The notes beneath the pieces were generated by a model. It was not told where the DNA came from and did not search any database. It saw nothing but the letters and a program-made list of their open reading frames with translations. This document shows positions 8,583 to 15,760 of a stretch of 46,047 nt of DNA, piece after piece. How positions within the stretch are numbered: position 1 is the stretch's first letter; each line of letters begins with the position of its first letter. The position numbers were made by a program, and so were the translations under genes. The stretch is from Oscillospiraceae bacterium (GTDB lineage: Bacteria; Bacillota; Clostridia; Oscillospirales; Ruminococcaceae). The stretch is taken from the NCBI GenBank assembly GCA_017541275.1, contig JAFXZM010000028.1, forward strand, positions 1 to 46,047, written 5' to 3'.

Positions 8583-11465
8583 TTACGTAAACGGTGTAAA
8601 GGAGAACAGTGCATACCGGTCGGCTCCGATGTTTGCAAGACCGGTGCAGATGCCGTTTTCTACATGCACCGCATAGAGGGTCGCGATATCCGTGCTGCTG
8701 CGGAAAACGGTCTCTCTGCGGCTGAGTGTGCGGTCATAAGCATAGATCGTGCCGGCGTTGTCCTGTATCAGGATCATGCCTTCGCAGTCGGAGAAATCCA
8801 AATCCGTAATACTGGGCATCGGGAAATCGCAGATGATCTGCTCCTCTTTGGTGCTGAGATCATAGCTGATCCATTTGTCATCCGTGCTGCGGTAGTAGAA
8901 GTGTCCGCCCATGACGGTCCACTGATCGTAATCGAGCTTCGGCAAATCATAATATGTACGGGCGCCGGTCTGCGCATCAATGCGCATGAGCTGCATGGTC
9001 TGCTCCGTGTAATGGGTCGTCCAGAGCGCGGTATCGTCGTCATAGGCCGGCGCACAGTATCCCCAGTTGACGCAGTCCTCCGAGAGCTTGCTCAACGGCA
9101 TCGGCTGATCGGCAAGGACAGTCACGCTGCCGTCGGAAACGCGGTAGAGCAGATCAATCTGCTGGTAGGGGTTGACGCTGTTGTCCGGATTGAGGAACTC
9201 TCCGGTTAGGGAGATATAGAGAATGCTGCCGCCGCAGAGCGGTCTCACCGTATCATAGATGACATAGTGGAAGCGTTTGCCGCTGTTGTCCTGACTGACG
9301 GTGAGCAGTTCGGTTTCCGAGCCGTCCGGATTGATGCGGTTCAGCGTAAAGTCGCCGTTCTGCCGGAAGCCTGAGCCGAAGTCCAGCAGCTTTCCGCGGA
9401 GAATGTGAACCGGGCAGTCTTCCGAATTATGTTTGCAGCCCTCTTGGGTGCAGAGCGGTGTGAATTCCAGCTCGCCGATGGCAGCCTTTGCGCGACTTTC
9501 CCCGGCGATATCGTAGATATACTCGTCGTCCCACAGATAGCCTGCGTTGACCATGATCGAGTCTGCATTGAAATAGCGGAGCTTTCCGTGTCCGCCGAGC
9601 TCGTTCAGACCGAGTCCTCCGGTGATAACGGTGCCGGCAGCAGCGGCTGTTGTCTGGGTGATTTCTGTGTGTACGGCATCGGCTGTGCCGGATGTCCCTG
9701 TGCCGGTGGACTGATTTCTCGCTTGAACCGGCAGCATTTCATAGTGATACTGTCCGGCATCTTCATCGAATTGCAGGAGATACGTGCCGAGGGAGGATGT
9801 CAGAACCAGCTCTCTGCCCTGCGCATCGAGCCAGTATTCGCAGCGGACGACGCCGGAGCCCCATGCGCAGGCCCATGTTGTCAGATTGTTGAGCTTTGTT
9901 TCAAAATCAAGGATGTCTTCGCTTTCGTCAGCGAGATCGCGGATCATCTGCGCATTCAGGCCGTCTAACGCATCCGGGTCGAATTCCTCGTTCCAGCAGT
10001 TGCCCATCAGCGGCAGTGAGGCGACGATCGCGTCGCTGTCAAGTGCGCTGTGCGCGGCATCGCGGATCGGGAGCATTCTGCAGCACTGCACCTCACCGAG
10101 CCCGTCAGCAACATGCTCCGGCGGGATATAGTAGACCGAGAGGTCGCCCTCTGATTCGGTGACATAGCCCTCAGACGGTCTTTCTTCTTCTCTGACGGTC
10201 TGATCGGCGGCGGTCAAGAGCTGATAGCTGCCGTCCTCCGTGTTGATGCGGATGATGCGGATTGTGTCCTCCGTGCCGTATATCTGCGATATTGCGAAGA
10301 TGACACCGTCCGCCTTGATGAATTCATAGTTCTGTGTCATACGGTAGGTGTAGCTGTCGCCGGGGAACACCTTTTCGGCCGGTGCACGGAAGATCTCTCT
10401 GCCGTCCGTACCGTCAAACGTCATTTCGGTGTAGACCTCAAAGCCGTCTTCAAAACTGATCTGATACAGTGCGTCCCTGCCGATGAGCCAGCGCTTATCG
10501 AAGGTGTCGCTGCGGAACAGCTCCTTGGTTTCGCCGCTCTGCATATCGTACTGAAAGCAGGCGATGCCGGAGGCGCTCGGATCGCTGATGAGATAGCAGA
10601 GCTTTGAGCCGGAAACAGTCCATGCATCAATATACTCGCTGTCGTTGATATCCGGTGCTGTTTCGAGAATATACTCATACTGCGACGGTGCGCTGTAGGG
10701 GTGCTTCAGGATCGCTTCCGTGACATTCTCCTGTGTGCGTGCATACCAGCCGGAGCCGTCTGCATCCGCACGGACATTCGGGGACGATTCCGCGGTGTGG
10801 CAGCTTGCGATGACGCGCTTTTGTGCGGCATCGTAGATCACGGTGCGGTAGGGGCCGAGGCTGTCCAGTGCACTGCTGTAGGAGATTGCGTAATAATCGC
10901 CGGAGAGATGCCGCAGCGACCCGAAGGAGAACAGCGCATCGTCCTTTGCGAGACTGTAGGCGGGGCAGTCCTCCGTGAGCGTAAAGAAATCGGATGTTTT
11001 GCCGCTGCTGTCGATGACAGAGAGCGTCAGTCCGTCTGCTTTGTACATCCGTTCGCCGTCAGAGAGAATATGACAGTTTTCGGGCAGGAACATGATTTTG
11101 TTGTCTGCGCCGGCATAGGCGGTCGGCTCCTTCTGATTGAACTGGAAATAGGTGCGCGAGCGGTCGCAGAGAATGACCGCGCTGCCGTAGCCGATATACG
11201 GCTTCAGCTCGCCGTAGCCGCCGAGAAAATTCTGTTCGGAATCCTGAAGCAGCTCGGAATTCGCGATGCGCAGATTCCGGTCTCTTGCACCGTAGGCGAT
11301 CACGCCGACTGCAACGGCAATCGCGGCGGCAATCGCACCGATGCCGAGCGTCATGCGCCGGATCATGCGGCTCCGTCTGCGTTCTGCGCCGTCCCAGCGC
11401 AATGCTTCATCTATATATTCCCTGCGGATATGCCGCATGGTGTCGAGATAATCTTTTTCCTTCAT
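8583..11465 (-). CDS. Large membrane-anchored sensor, probable anti-sigma partner of the adjacent ECF sigma factor
   Basis: A 960-residue protein with a short charged cytoplasmic N-terminus (about residues 1-38, MKEKDYLDTMRHIRREYIDE), one transmembrane helix (about 39-59) and roughly 900 extracytoplasmic residues. The outer part looks like two beta-propeller-type regions rich in Tyr/Trp/Asp strands, joined by a Thr/Ala/Gly linker near residues 590-615. The second half carries LCTQEGCKHNSEDCP, a C-x4-C-x-H-x4-C arrangement that could bind a metal. Its ATG overlaps the sigma-factor stop by 4 bp, the usual arrangement for a sigma/anti-sigma pair. The ligand is unknown. It does not match RsgI in its N-terminus as far as I can judge. 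Confidence 0.7.
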   Translation of the reverse strand: MKEKDYLDTMRHIRREYIDEALRWDGAERRRSRMIRRMTLGIGAIAAAIAVAVGVIAYGARDRNLRIANSELLQDSEQNFLGGYGELKPYIGYGSAVILCDRSRTYFQFNQKEPTAYAGADNKIMFLPENCHILSDGERMYKADGLTLSVIDSSGKTSDFFTLTEDCPAYSLAKDDALFSFGSLRHLSGDYYAISYSSALDSLGPYRTVIYDAAQKRVIASCHTAESSPNVRADADGSGWYARTQENVTEAILKHPYSAPSQYEYILETAPDINDSEYIDAWTVSGSKLCYLISDPSASGIACFQYDMQSGETKELFRSDTFDKRWLIGRDALYQISFEDGFEVYTEMTFDGTDGREIFRAPAEKVFPGDSYTYRMTQNYEFIKADGVIFAISQIYGTEDTIRIIRINTEDGSYQLLTAADQTVREEERPSEGYVTESEGDLSVYYIPPEHVADGLGEVQCCRMLPIRDAAHSALDSDAIVASLPLMGNCWNEEFDPDALDGLNAQMIRDLADESEDILDFETKLNNLTTWACAWGSGVVRCEYWLDAQGRELVLTSSLGTYLLQFDEDAGQYHYEMLPVQARNQSTGTGTSGTADAVHTEITQTTAAAAGTVITGGLGLNELGGHGKLRYFNADSIMVNAGYLWDDEYIYDIAGESRAKAAIGELEFTPLCTQEGCKHNSEDCPVHILRGKLLDFGSGFRQNGDFTLNRINPDGSETELLTVSQDNSGKRFHYVIYDTVRPLCGGSILYISLTGEFLNPDNSVNPYQQIDLLYRVSDGSVTVLADQPMPLSKLSEDCVNWGYCAPAYDDDTALWTTHYTEQTMQLMRIDAQTGARTYYDLPKLDYDQWTVMGGHFYYRSTDDKWISYDLSTKEEQIICDFPMPSITDLDFSDCEGMILIQDNAGTIYAYDRTLSRRETVFRSSTDIATLYAVHVENGICTGLANIGADRYALFSFTPFT

Positions 11466-12028
11466 AGCAATCCCTCCTCCTCAAGCTGAGCTCTGAGGTC
11501 GTTCCGTGTACGCAGCAGCGTCATTTTGACCTTGCTCTGTCCGACGCAGCATTTGTCTGCAATCTCCCTGATGCTGAGATTGCTCCAGTAGCGCAGGACA
11601 AACATTACGCGCGTTTCGGGAGCAAGGCCGCTCAGAAACCGGTTGATCGCATCCGCAAGCGCCATTTTGTCGATCACATGCTCCGGGTTATCCGGTGCGG
11701 CAATCACATTTTCAATCTCAGAGAGCGCGGCTGCAATTTCGCCGCCGCCGCGTTTTTCGGCTCGGTTTGCGGCTCTGCGGTTGCAGGCGAGATTGCGCAC
11801 GGCAACCGACAGATAAGCGATCAGGCTTTTGGGTTTAGCCGGCGGTATGGACTCCCACATTTTCAGCAGTGCATCATTCAGGCATTCCTCGGCGTCCTCC
11901 GGATTCCCGAGAATACCGTTCGCGATGCTGCGGCAAAGTCCGCCGTATTTTTGCTGTGTCTGTGCAAGTGCCTGCTGATTGCGTTCAAAATAGAGTGAAA
12001 CGATTGCTTCATCAGTGATGCTGTGCAT
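11462..12028 (-). CDS. RNA polymerase sigma factor, ECF (sigma-70 family)
   Basis: A 188-residue ECF-type sigma factor. Region 2 is seen in GILGNPEDAEECLNDALLKM and the following SLIAYLSVAVRNLACN. Region 4 is seen in PETRVMFVLRYWSNLSIREI and ADKCCVGQSKVKMTLLRTRN, an intact helix-turn-helix that reads the -35 element. The open frame extends to 12211, but the ATG at 12028 has a good AAGGAG site about 8 bases before it. The stop overlaps the start of the large membrane protein, so the two are probably made together and the sigma factor held inactive until the outside domain senses a signal. Targets are unknown; the secreted glycan enzymes nearby are plausible candidates. Confidence 0.93.
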   Translation of the reverse strand: MHSITDEAIVSLYFERNQQALAQTQQKYGGLCRSIANGILGNPEDAEECLNDALLKMWESIPPAKPKSLIAYLSVAVRNLACNRRAANRAEKRGGGEIAAALSEIENVIAAPDNPEHVIDKMALADAINRFLSGLAPETRVMFVLRYWSNLSIREIADKCCVGQSKVKMTLLRTRNDLRAQLEEEGLL

Positions 12029-12076
12029 ACGGTCATCTCCTTTCAGCGGATTTGATTGAGCGGCCCCTCTGCTATT

Positions 12077-12104
12077 TACGACAGCATCCGGAGGGTGTGC
12101 GTCA
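12077..12104 (-). promoter_or_regulatory. Possible ECF-type autoregulatory promoter of the sigma operon
   Basis: On the minus strand TGACGC (12104-12099), an 18-bp GC-rich spacer and CGTA (12080-12077) lie 49 bp before the sigma gene. The layout resembles ECF promoters (a conserved -35 and a CGTA-type -10), but the consensus for this sigma is unknown. Confidence 0.3.
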
Positions 12105-12295
12105 CAAAAAAGAGAAATCTTTTTTTGAAAATAAGGATTTCGCGGCTTTTCTGATAAAAAAGGCAGCAGATAGGAGTGTCTGCTGAGATAATCTAAGAAT
12201 CCTAATATCAATCAAAATGGCGCGGCACATTAGGGGGCAAGGGGTCAGGAAAGCGGGGGTTCGGGGGAATCAGCGTACGCAGTGAGCGTTTCCCC

Positions 12296-12420
12296 TGTCC
12301 CACTGGGTTGTCACCCCCGATTTCCGGGGAGAAGCAGGTCTGCTGTTTTTGTTGTTTTGATTGGGGGTGTTTCTCCCGTATATACGAATTTATCTGAAAG
12401 CCACACCGCTGGGCTGACGC
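12296..12420 (+). repeat. Intergenic repeat family 2, copy 1
   Basis: This stretch shares TGGGTTGTCAC (12304-12314), CCGATTT, a later GTGTTTCTCCC and TATATA with 29672-29770, in the same order and orientation. About 35 extra bases separate the first blocks in this copy. The blocks TTGTCACCCCC and GGGGGTG could fold together. No coding sequence is credible here. It fills most of the gap between the sigma gene and the RNA gene. Confidence 0.45.
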
Positions 12421-12442
12421 CCTGCAAGGGGGCTGCCTTAAC

Positions 12443-12480
12443 AGACAAAAAAACAGGCGGATCCATACAGAATCCGCCTG
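12443..12480 (-). terminator. Minus-strand terminator after the probable 6S RNA
   Basis: Read on the minus strand, a 9-bp stem CAGGCGGAT/ATCCGCCTG (12480-12472 with 12462-12454) is followed by seven T. It points in the direction of the RNA at 12481-12687. Confidence 0.85.
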
Positions 12481-12687
12481 TAATGTTTTAGGTCCGCCTT
12501 GCCGTCGCCCGAAGAATAAAACCCGCACGAAGCAGGTGGGTATCCGCCTATGCCGCGCATGCTCCCTAGCAACCGCCGAAGCGGGAGGCCTGCAATTCTG
12601 GACACAGAGCGCAATTCCCTATTCACAAATGTTGGATTATATCAAATCAGGCTTGCTCGCACAAGGCAGAATCATTTTTCCTTGCTG
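12481..12687 (-). ncRNA. ssrS: Probable 6S RNA
   Basis: A region without an ORF flanked by a sigma-A promoter and a terminator on the minus strand, giving a core of about 200 nt, the usual 6S size. Its ends pair: CTGCCTTG (12669-12662) with CAAGGCGG (12501-12494). Internally the block GCGGTTGCTAGGGAGCATGC resembles what I recall of the central part of E. coli 6S (GCGGUUGGUGAGCAUGC). 6S RNA mimics an open promoter and binds sigma-A RNA polymerase in stationary phase. The class call rests on size, rod-like closure, context and this recalled similarity; a covariance-model search was not possible. Otherwise it is an unassigned small RNA with good boundaries. Confidence 0.6.
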
Positions 12688-12692
12688 TGCTT

Positions 12693-12722
12693 AGTATAAC
12701 ACGAAATGCGCCAAAAAGTCAA
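12693..12722 (-). promoter_or_regulatory. Promoter of the probable 6S RNA
   Basis: On the minus strand TTGACT (12722-12717), then TATACT (12698-12693) with an 18-bp spacer, or TTATAC with 17. The predicted start is near 12687. Confidence 0.75.
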
Positions 12723-12764
12723 TCGGTAAATTCAACCAAAATTGGTATCATATTTTGGATAATA

Positions 12765-13127
12765 TTACTCAGTCTGCTGAGCGTCCGCTTCGTCATCCTC
12801 GTCGTCGTAATCCTCGTCGAGGCGGTCAATAAAGATCTGTGCAATGCGCTCATATTCCTCATCGCTCTCGATCGGCACAAGAATATCCTCGCCGTCATCG
12901 CCGGAAGTCACGGAGAGAACAACAAGCTCGCATTCGCCCTCCAGCAGCTCCTCCGGATCCTCAACATGCGGGATCAGCGCAAAATAGACCTTGCCGTCCT
13001 CTTCAAGAATATCAATCAGCTCGAACAGCTTTTCATTGCCTTCCTCATCGACAAGCGTATAGAGTTCAGGTGTTTCGTTCAGTTCCTCCGGGGTGACCGG
13101 CGTAATCGGTTCGTTCTGGTCAGGCAT
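12765..13127 (-). CDS. DUF1292 family protein
   Basis: A 120-residue, very acidic cytoplasmic protein. The core LYTLVDEEGNEKLFELIDIL, DGKVYFALIPHVED and the tail of Asp/Glu fit the DUF1292 (YrzB-like) family found across Firmicutes, whose function is unknown. AGGAG lies just before the ATG. It has its own consensus promoter, divergent from the large RNA gene. The usual genomic partners of this family (Holliday junction resolvase YqgF, IreB-like protein) are not beside it here. Confidence 0.85.
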   Translation of the reverse strand: MPDQNEPITPVTPEELNETPELYTLVDEEGNEKLFELIDILEEDGKVYFALIPHVEDPEELLEGECELVVLSVTSGDDGEDILVPIESDEEYERIAQIFIDRLDEDYDDEDDEADAQQTE

Positions 13128-13188
13128 ATGATTCTCCTATTCCGCCGGGTGCAGCCGGCTGTCTATTTGCGGAAATCCGCATATCCAT

Positions 13189-13217
13189 ATTGTAACCGAT
13201 TTTCCGGAAAATGTCAA
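13189..13217 (-). promoter_or_regulatory. Promoter of the DUF1292 gene
   Basis: Minus strand TTGACA (13217-13212), 17-bp spacer, TACAAT (13194-13189). The spacer holds the dyad TTTTCCGGAAAA. It lies back to back with the plus-strand promoter at 13273. Confidence 0.8.
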
Positions 13218-13272
13218 CCCCAAAATATATGAAAAAAATCCCCAAAAAAATAAAAAAAGTTGCAGAAAACTA

Positions 13273-13301
13273 TTGACAAACAACGAAAGATGTGCTATAA
13301 T
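13273..13301 (+). promoter_or_regulatory. Perfect consensus sigma-A promoter of the large RNA
   Basis: TTGACA (13273-13278), exactly 17 bp, TATAAT (13296-13301). This matches the sigma-A consensus at all twelve positions, so strong constitutive transcription is expected. No gene with a ribosome-binding site follows for 800 bp. Confidence 0.9.
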
Positions 13302-13307
13302 AAGACC

Positions 13308-14104
13308 ATAAGAACAGCACAGACCATTCCGAAGCGAACAGACAAGGGCATACAGATTCTTTTGAGGAGAATGTCCGTACTTCTTACACAGCCTGCCGTT
13401 CGCTTTTATCGTTCCGAAGCTGCTGGTCTTTACTTGGAATCTTGCGGCGTTTCCGGCCGGTCATATGCTTGATCGGTTTCGTAACGGCATATGCGTGTAT
13501 GCCGGGATCCGGCCGTAAATTCAGATTCAGAAAGGTGCGTGAGTCCAATGGAAATGGCGGAAGTCATCCCGGTCATTGACGAAGGCTCGTGCAGTCGAAT
13601 CGCAGCGTTTTCTGTGTGACATTTTTGCACGCTTTGCGCCGGCAATGTGCTTTTGAGAGCACCTTGGGTGAGCCGGCAGGCACGTGCAGTTCCGATATGG
13701 AAACCCGGCACAGAAAACCGCCGCTCGACGGAGTGGTGCGTCTGCGTGCCGAGGCAGAGCCGTAATTCAGCAAGAGGATATGTTCAGGACTGTAGCGGCT
13801 ACAGTCGCCGGCGGAGATTGCTTGACTGCATCGGTTCAGATGTACGGCAATCGGCGGGTCGCCGAAGAGAATGGTACAGTCGTCATTGACAAGACGGGAA
13901 GGGATTTTTACCTCTGTGCGGTCATATTCAAAGCACGATTGGATATGGGTTCGCTGGGGATTTGAGAGGCGCATGACCGACATGCGGCAGAATCTCCTTA
14001 CAAATGCGGCGGTCAGCTGCATTGATATATAATCCTTTCTATACCATTAAAAATTGAATAAAAAATAAGGGGAGGCTTTGGAATGAAAGCCTCCTTTATT
14101 TTTG
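13308..14104 (+). ncRNA. Large structured noncoding RNA candidate (about 790 nt), class not recognised
   Basis: Between a perfect promoter and a strong terminator no ORF on either strand looks protein-like or has a ribosome-binding site. The sequence is full of complementary segments: AGACCA 13321-13326/TGGTCT 13424-13429; AAGCGAAC 13332-13339/GTTCGCTT 13398-13405; GGGCAT 13346-13351/ATGTCC 13371-13376; CGGCCGG 13454-13460/CCGGCCG 13509-13515; CGGCATA 13485-13491/TATGCCG 13498-13504; GTTTTCTGTG 13607-13616/CACAGAAAAC 13709-13718, extended by GTCGA 13594-13598/TCGAC 13725-13729; GCCGGC 13638-13643/13672-13677; GACTGTAG 13788-13795/CTACAGTC 13799-13806; GATTGC 13816-13821/GCAATC 13847-13852; CGGTCAT 13919-13925/ATGACCG 13973-13979; AATGC 14003-14007/GCATT 14019-14023. 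The helices nest like a domain-built ornate RNA. RNase P, tmRNA, SRP and group II intron signatures are absent. Size is in the range of the ROOL/GOLLD/OLE classes, but I cannot assign it to any. Confidence 0.62.
14071..14104 (+). terminator. Terminator of the large RNA (probably bidirectional)
   Basis: A 9-bp perfect stem GGAGGCTTT (14071-14079)/AAAGCCTCC (14086-14094) with TTTATTTTT after it and an A-rich AAAAAATAAGG before it. It can therefore stop both the plus-strand RNA and the minus-strand operon ending at 14172. Confidence 0.88.
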
Positions 14105-14171
14105 TATGTATGGCATAGAGTATCGCTCCCGTTTTTAAGCGGGGGCGATTCGGTTTGCAGATAAAAAGCAG

Positions 14172-15068
14172 TCAGTGCTTTGCGGTGCGGATCGTTTCCT
14201 TTTTGTAAACGTGAATATGCATCAGGAGGAACAGCAGCAGCAGCACGGCGGCGCAAATGCCGACGATTGCCATTTGCGTTGCCGCCTCGGTCAAGGAATA
14301 GAGGAAGCCGGTGACGGCGGCAAACACATGATCGGTTTTGATCGCAAAGCGGTCAAACCAGCAGGTGCGGATGAGCCACCGTGCAGGGATCAGCAGCAGA
14401 AGCGAGGCGATCAGCAGGCTGATGCCGGTCCAGTAGAATCCGTGCCGGCCCTCCGCATGATTGGTCATGAACAGGAACAGAATCAGCAGCAGTGTGACAA
14501 GTCCGGCACCGATCGTCAGAAAGCCCGACCACTTCAGCACATGCTGCGCCTTGCTCATTACGCCTGCATCATCGAGTGTCCGGAAGCGGTACACATCGCA
14601 TGCATTGAGAATCGCAGCCTTAGCGCCTGTAAGCGATTCCTTGACGGCGATCTCATAGCTTGCGTTCTTTTCGATTTTATGCTGATCGGCATAGTCCTCG
14701 AAGAAGGCGCGCATATCCTGCTCCAGAACCGAAAAATCCGGTTCGGTGCCGACCTTTGCGGTGCGGCCGTTCAGGTAGGAAAAGCCGTTTTTAACGGAAT
14801 CGCGGATGATTGTTTCGCAGGCCTCGGCGGTAATCGAATTTTCGTAGACCGAGACCGGAATGCCGGTTGTATTTTCCTGATCGGTAAAATACTGCGTCAG
14901 GCTCTCATGCACAGCCTGTGCGAGCTGCTTATCCTGCACGATTTGCAGGCAGGTGTCGGCTTCCATGCCCTTGAAGTGCATCAGCGCGATCAGCCCGGTC
15001 ACGAGAAACGAAAAGATCAGCAGGATCGAGAGAAATACACTGATGAGATAAATATGCGGTTTTTTCAT
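14172..15068 (-). CDS. Uncharacterised multi-pass membrane protein of the sortase cassette
   Basis: A 298-residue protein with an N-terminal hydrophobic segment (YLISVFLSILLIFSFLVTGL), an extracytoplasmic stretch of about 150 residues, and three further membrane helices (WSGFLTIGAGLVTLLLILFL, WTGISLLIASLLLLIPARWL, AIVGICAAVLLLLFLLMHIH). No catalytic motif is seen. It lies 14 bp after the sortase gene in the same direction, so it is probably the third gene of the surface-protein/sortase operon and might assist assembly or anchoring. That role is inference from position only. Confidence 0.7.
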   Translation of the reverse strand: MKKPHIYLISVFLSILLIFSFLVTGLIALMHFKGMEADTCLQIVQDKQLAQAVHESLTQYFTDQENTTGIPVSVYENSITAEACETIIRDSVKNGFSYLNGRTAKVGTEPDFSVLEQDMRAFFEDYADQHKIEKNASYEIAVKESLTGAKAAILNACDVYRFRTLDDAGVMSKAQHVLKWSGFLTIGAGLVTLLLILFLFMTNHAEGRHGFYWTGISLLIASLLLLIPARWLIRTCWFDRFAIKTDHVFAAVTGFLYSLTEAATQMAIVGICAAVLLLLFLLMHIHVYKKETIRTAKH

Positions 15069-15082
15069 CTGTCATCCTCCTG

Positions 15083-15760
15083 TCAGTCTGCGGCCTTCTG
15101 CTTGAATTTCCGGTCAACCGGCTCACAGCGCACGCCGATCCGGACATCCGAGCTGCCGAGCACCTGCGGCTTGCAGGTGTAAAGCGTCAGATATTCCTCG
15201 TCGGTGACGGCAACATACCGCTTGTCGGTTTTATCGAAGGTGATCTGCTCGGTGACACGGTAGGTAAAAATGCCGTATTTGGTATAGAGCGTGATTTCAT
15301 CGCCGGGTCTGAGCTTTTCAAGATCGGAGAAATACGTATTGACATGTGCGTCGATGACGGTATTGCCGCCCTCGCCGATGATCGCCGAGCCGGTAGACTG
15401 GCATGCTCCGCGGGAGAGCAGCTCGGAGGTCACGCCGTAATACACGCCGACCGTCAGATTGATTGTCTTTGCCTCCAGCATTGCATACTGTTCGCCGAAG
15501 GTCGGGTAGATGATCTTCCCCTCGTCATAGGTTTTGTCAGGGGTGTTCATGTCGATCTCATCCTCAATGATGCGCAGTCCGGAGGAGGCCGAGCTGGTCT
15601 TGAGGTTGTCCATAAAAGCGAGACTGAGATATTTCTGGAGCTGATGCGCAGGGGCGAGTACATAGCAGAGCGCGAGCACGCCGCCTGTCAGGATCAGCAG
15701 CAGCAGCGGGGTCAGCAGGTAGATGAGCAGGCCGCCGCGTTTTTTTGCTTTTTCACTCAT
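15083..15760 (-). CDS. Sortase (transpeptidase)
   Basis: A 225-residue membrane-anchored sortase: N-terminal membrane helix (LLIYLLTPLLLLILTGGVLA), then a sortase beta-barrel. Catalytic residues are visible: His139 in VIDAHVNT, Cys196 in the TLYTC motif, and Arg207 or Arg211 in SSDVRIGVRC. Sortases cut a C-terminal sorting signal and join the protein to the cell wall or to another protein. It overlaps the end of the upstream surface-protein gene by 8 bp, marking that protein as the likely dedicated substrate. The class cannot be fixed by eye; the Asp-Ala before His (usually a Gly-His) is slightly unusual. Confidence 0.9.
   Translation of the reverse strand: MSEKAKKRGGLLIYLLTPLLLLILTGGVLALCYVLAPAHQLQKYLSLAFMDNLKTSSASSGLRIIEDEIDMNTPDKTYDEGKIIYPTFGEQYAMLEAKTINLTVGVYYGVTSELLSRGACQSTGSAIIGEGGNTVIDAHVNTYFSDLEKLRPGDEITLYTKYGIFTYRVTEQITFDKTDKRYVAVTDEEYLTLYTCKPQVLGSSDVRIGVRCEPVDRKFKQKAAD

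Noticed and set aside
13940-13965. GGGTTCGCTGGGGATTTGAG resembling a tRNA T-arm
   Set aside because: No matching acceptor stem or anticodon arm lies around it, and it falls inside the larger fold.
13573-14022. Minus-strand ORF of 149 codons, and plus-strand ORFs of 80 and 93 codons, over the large RNA region
   Set aside because: None has a ribosome-binding site, recognisable domain or normal composition. The minus ORF runs against the consensus promoter and terminator that frame the plus strand.
13308-14104. RNase P RNA, tmRNA, SRP RNA or group II intron as identity of the large RNA
   Set aside because: I find no GAGGAAAGTCC-type RNase P core, no tmRNA tag reading frame or tRNA-like 3' end, no SRP tetraloop domain, and no domain V hairpin or reverse transcriptase.
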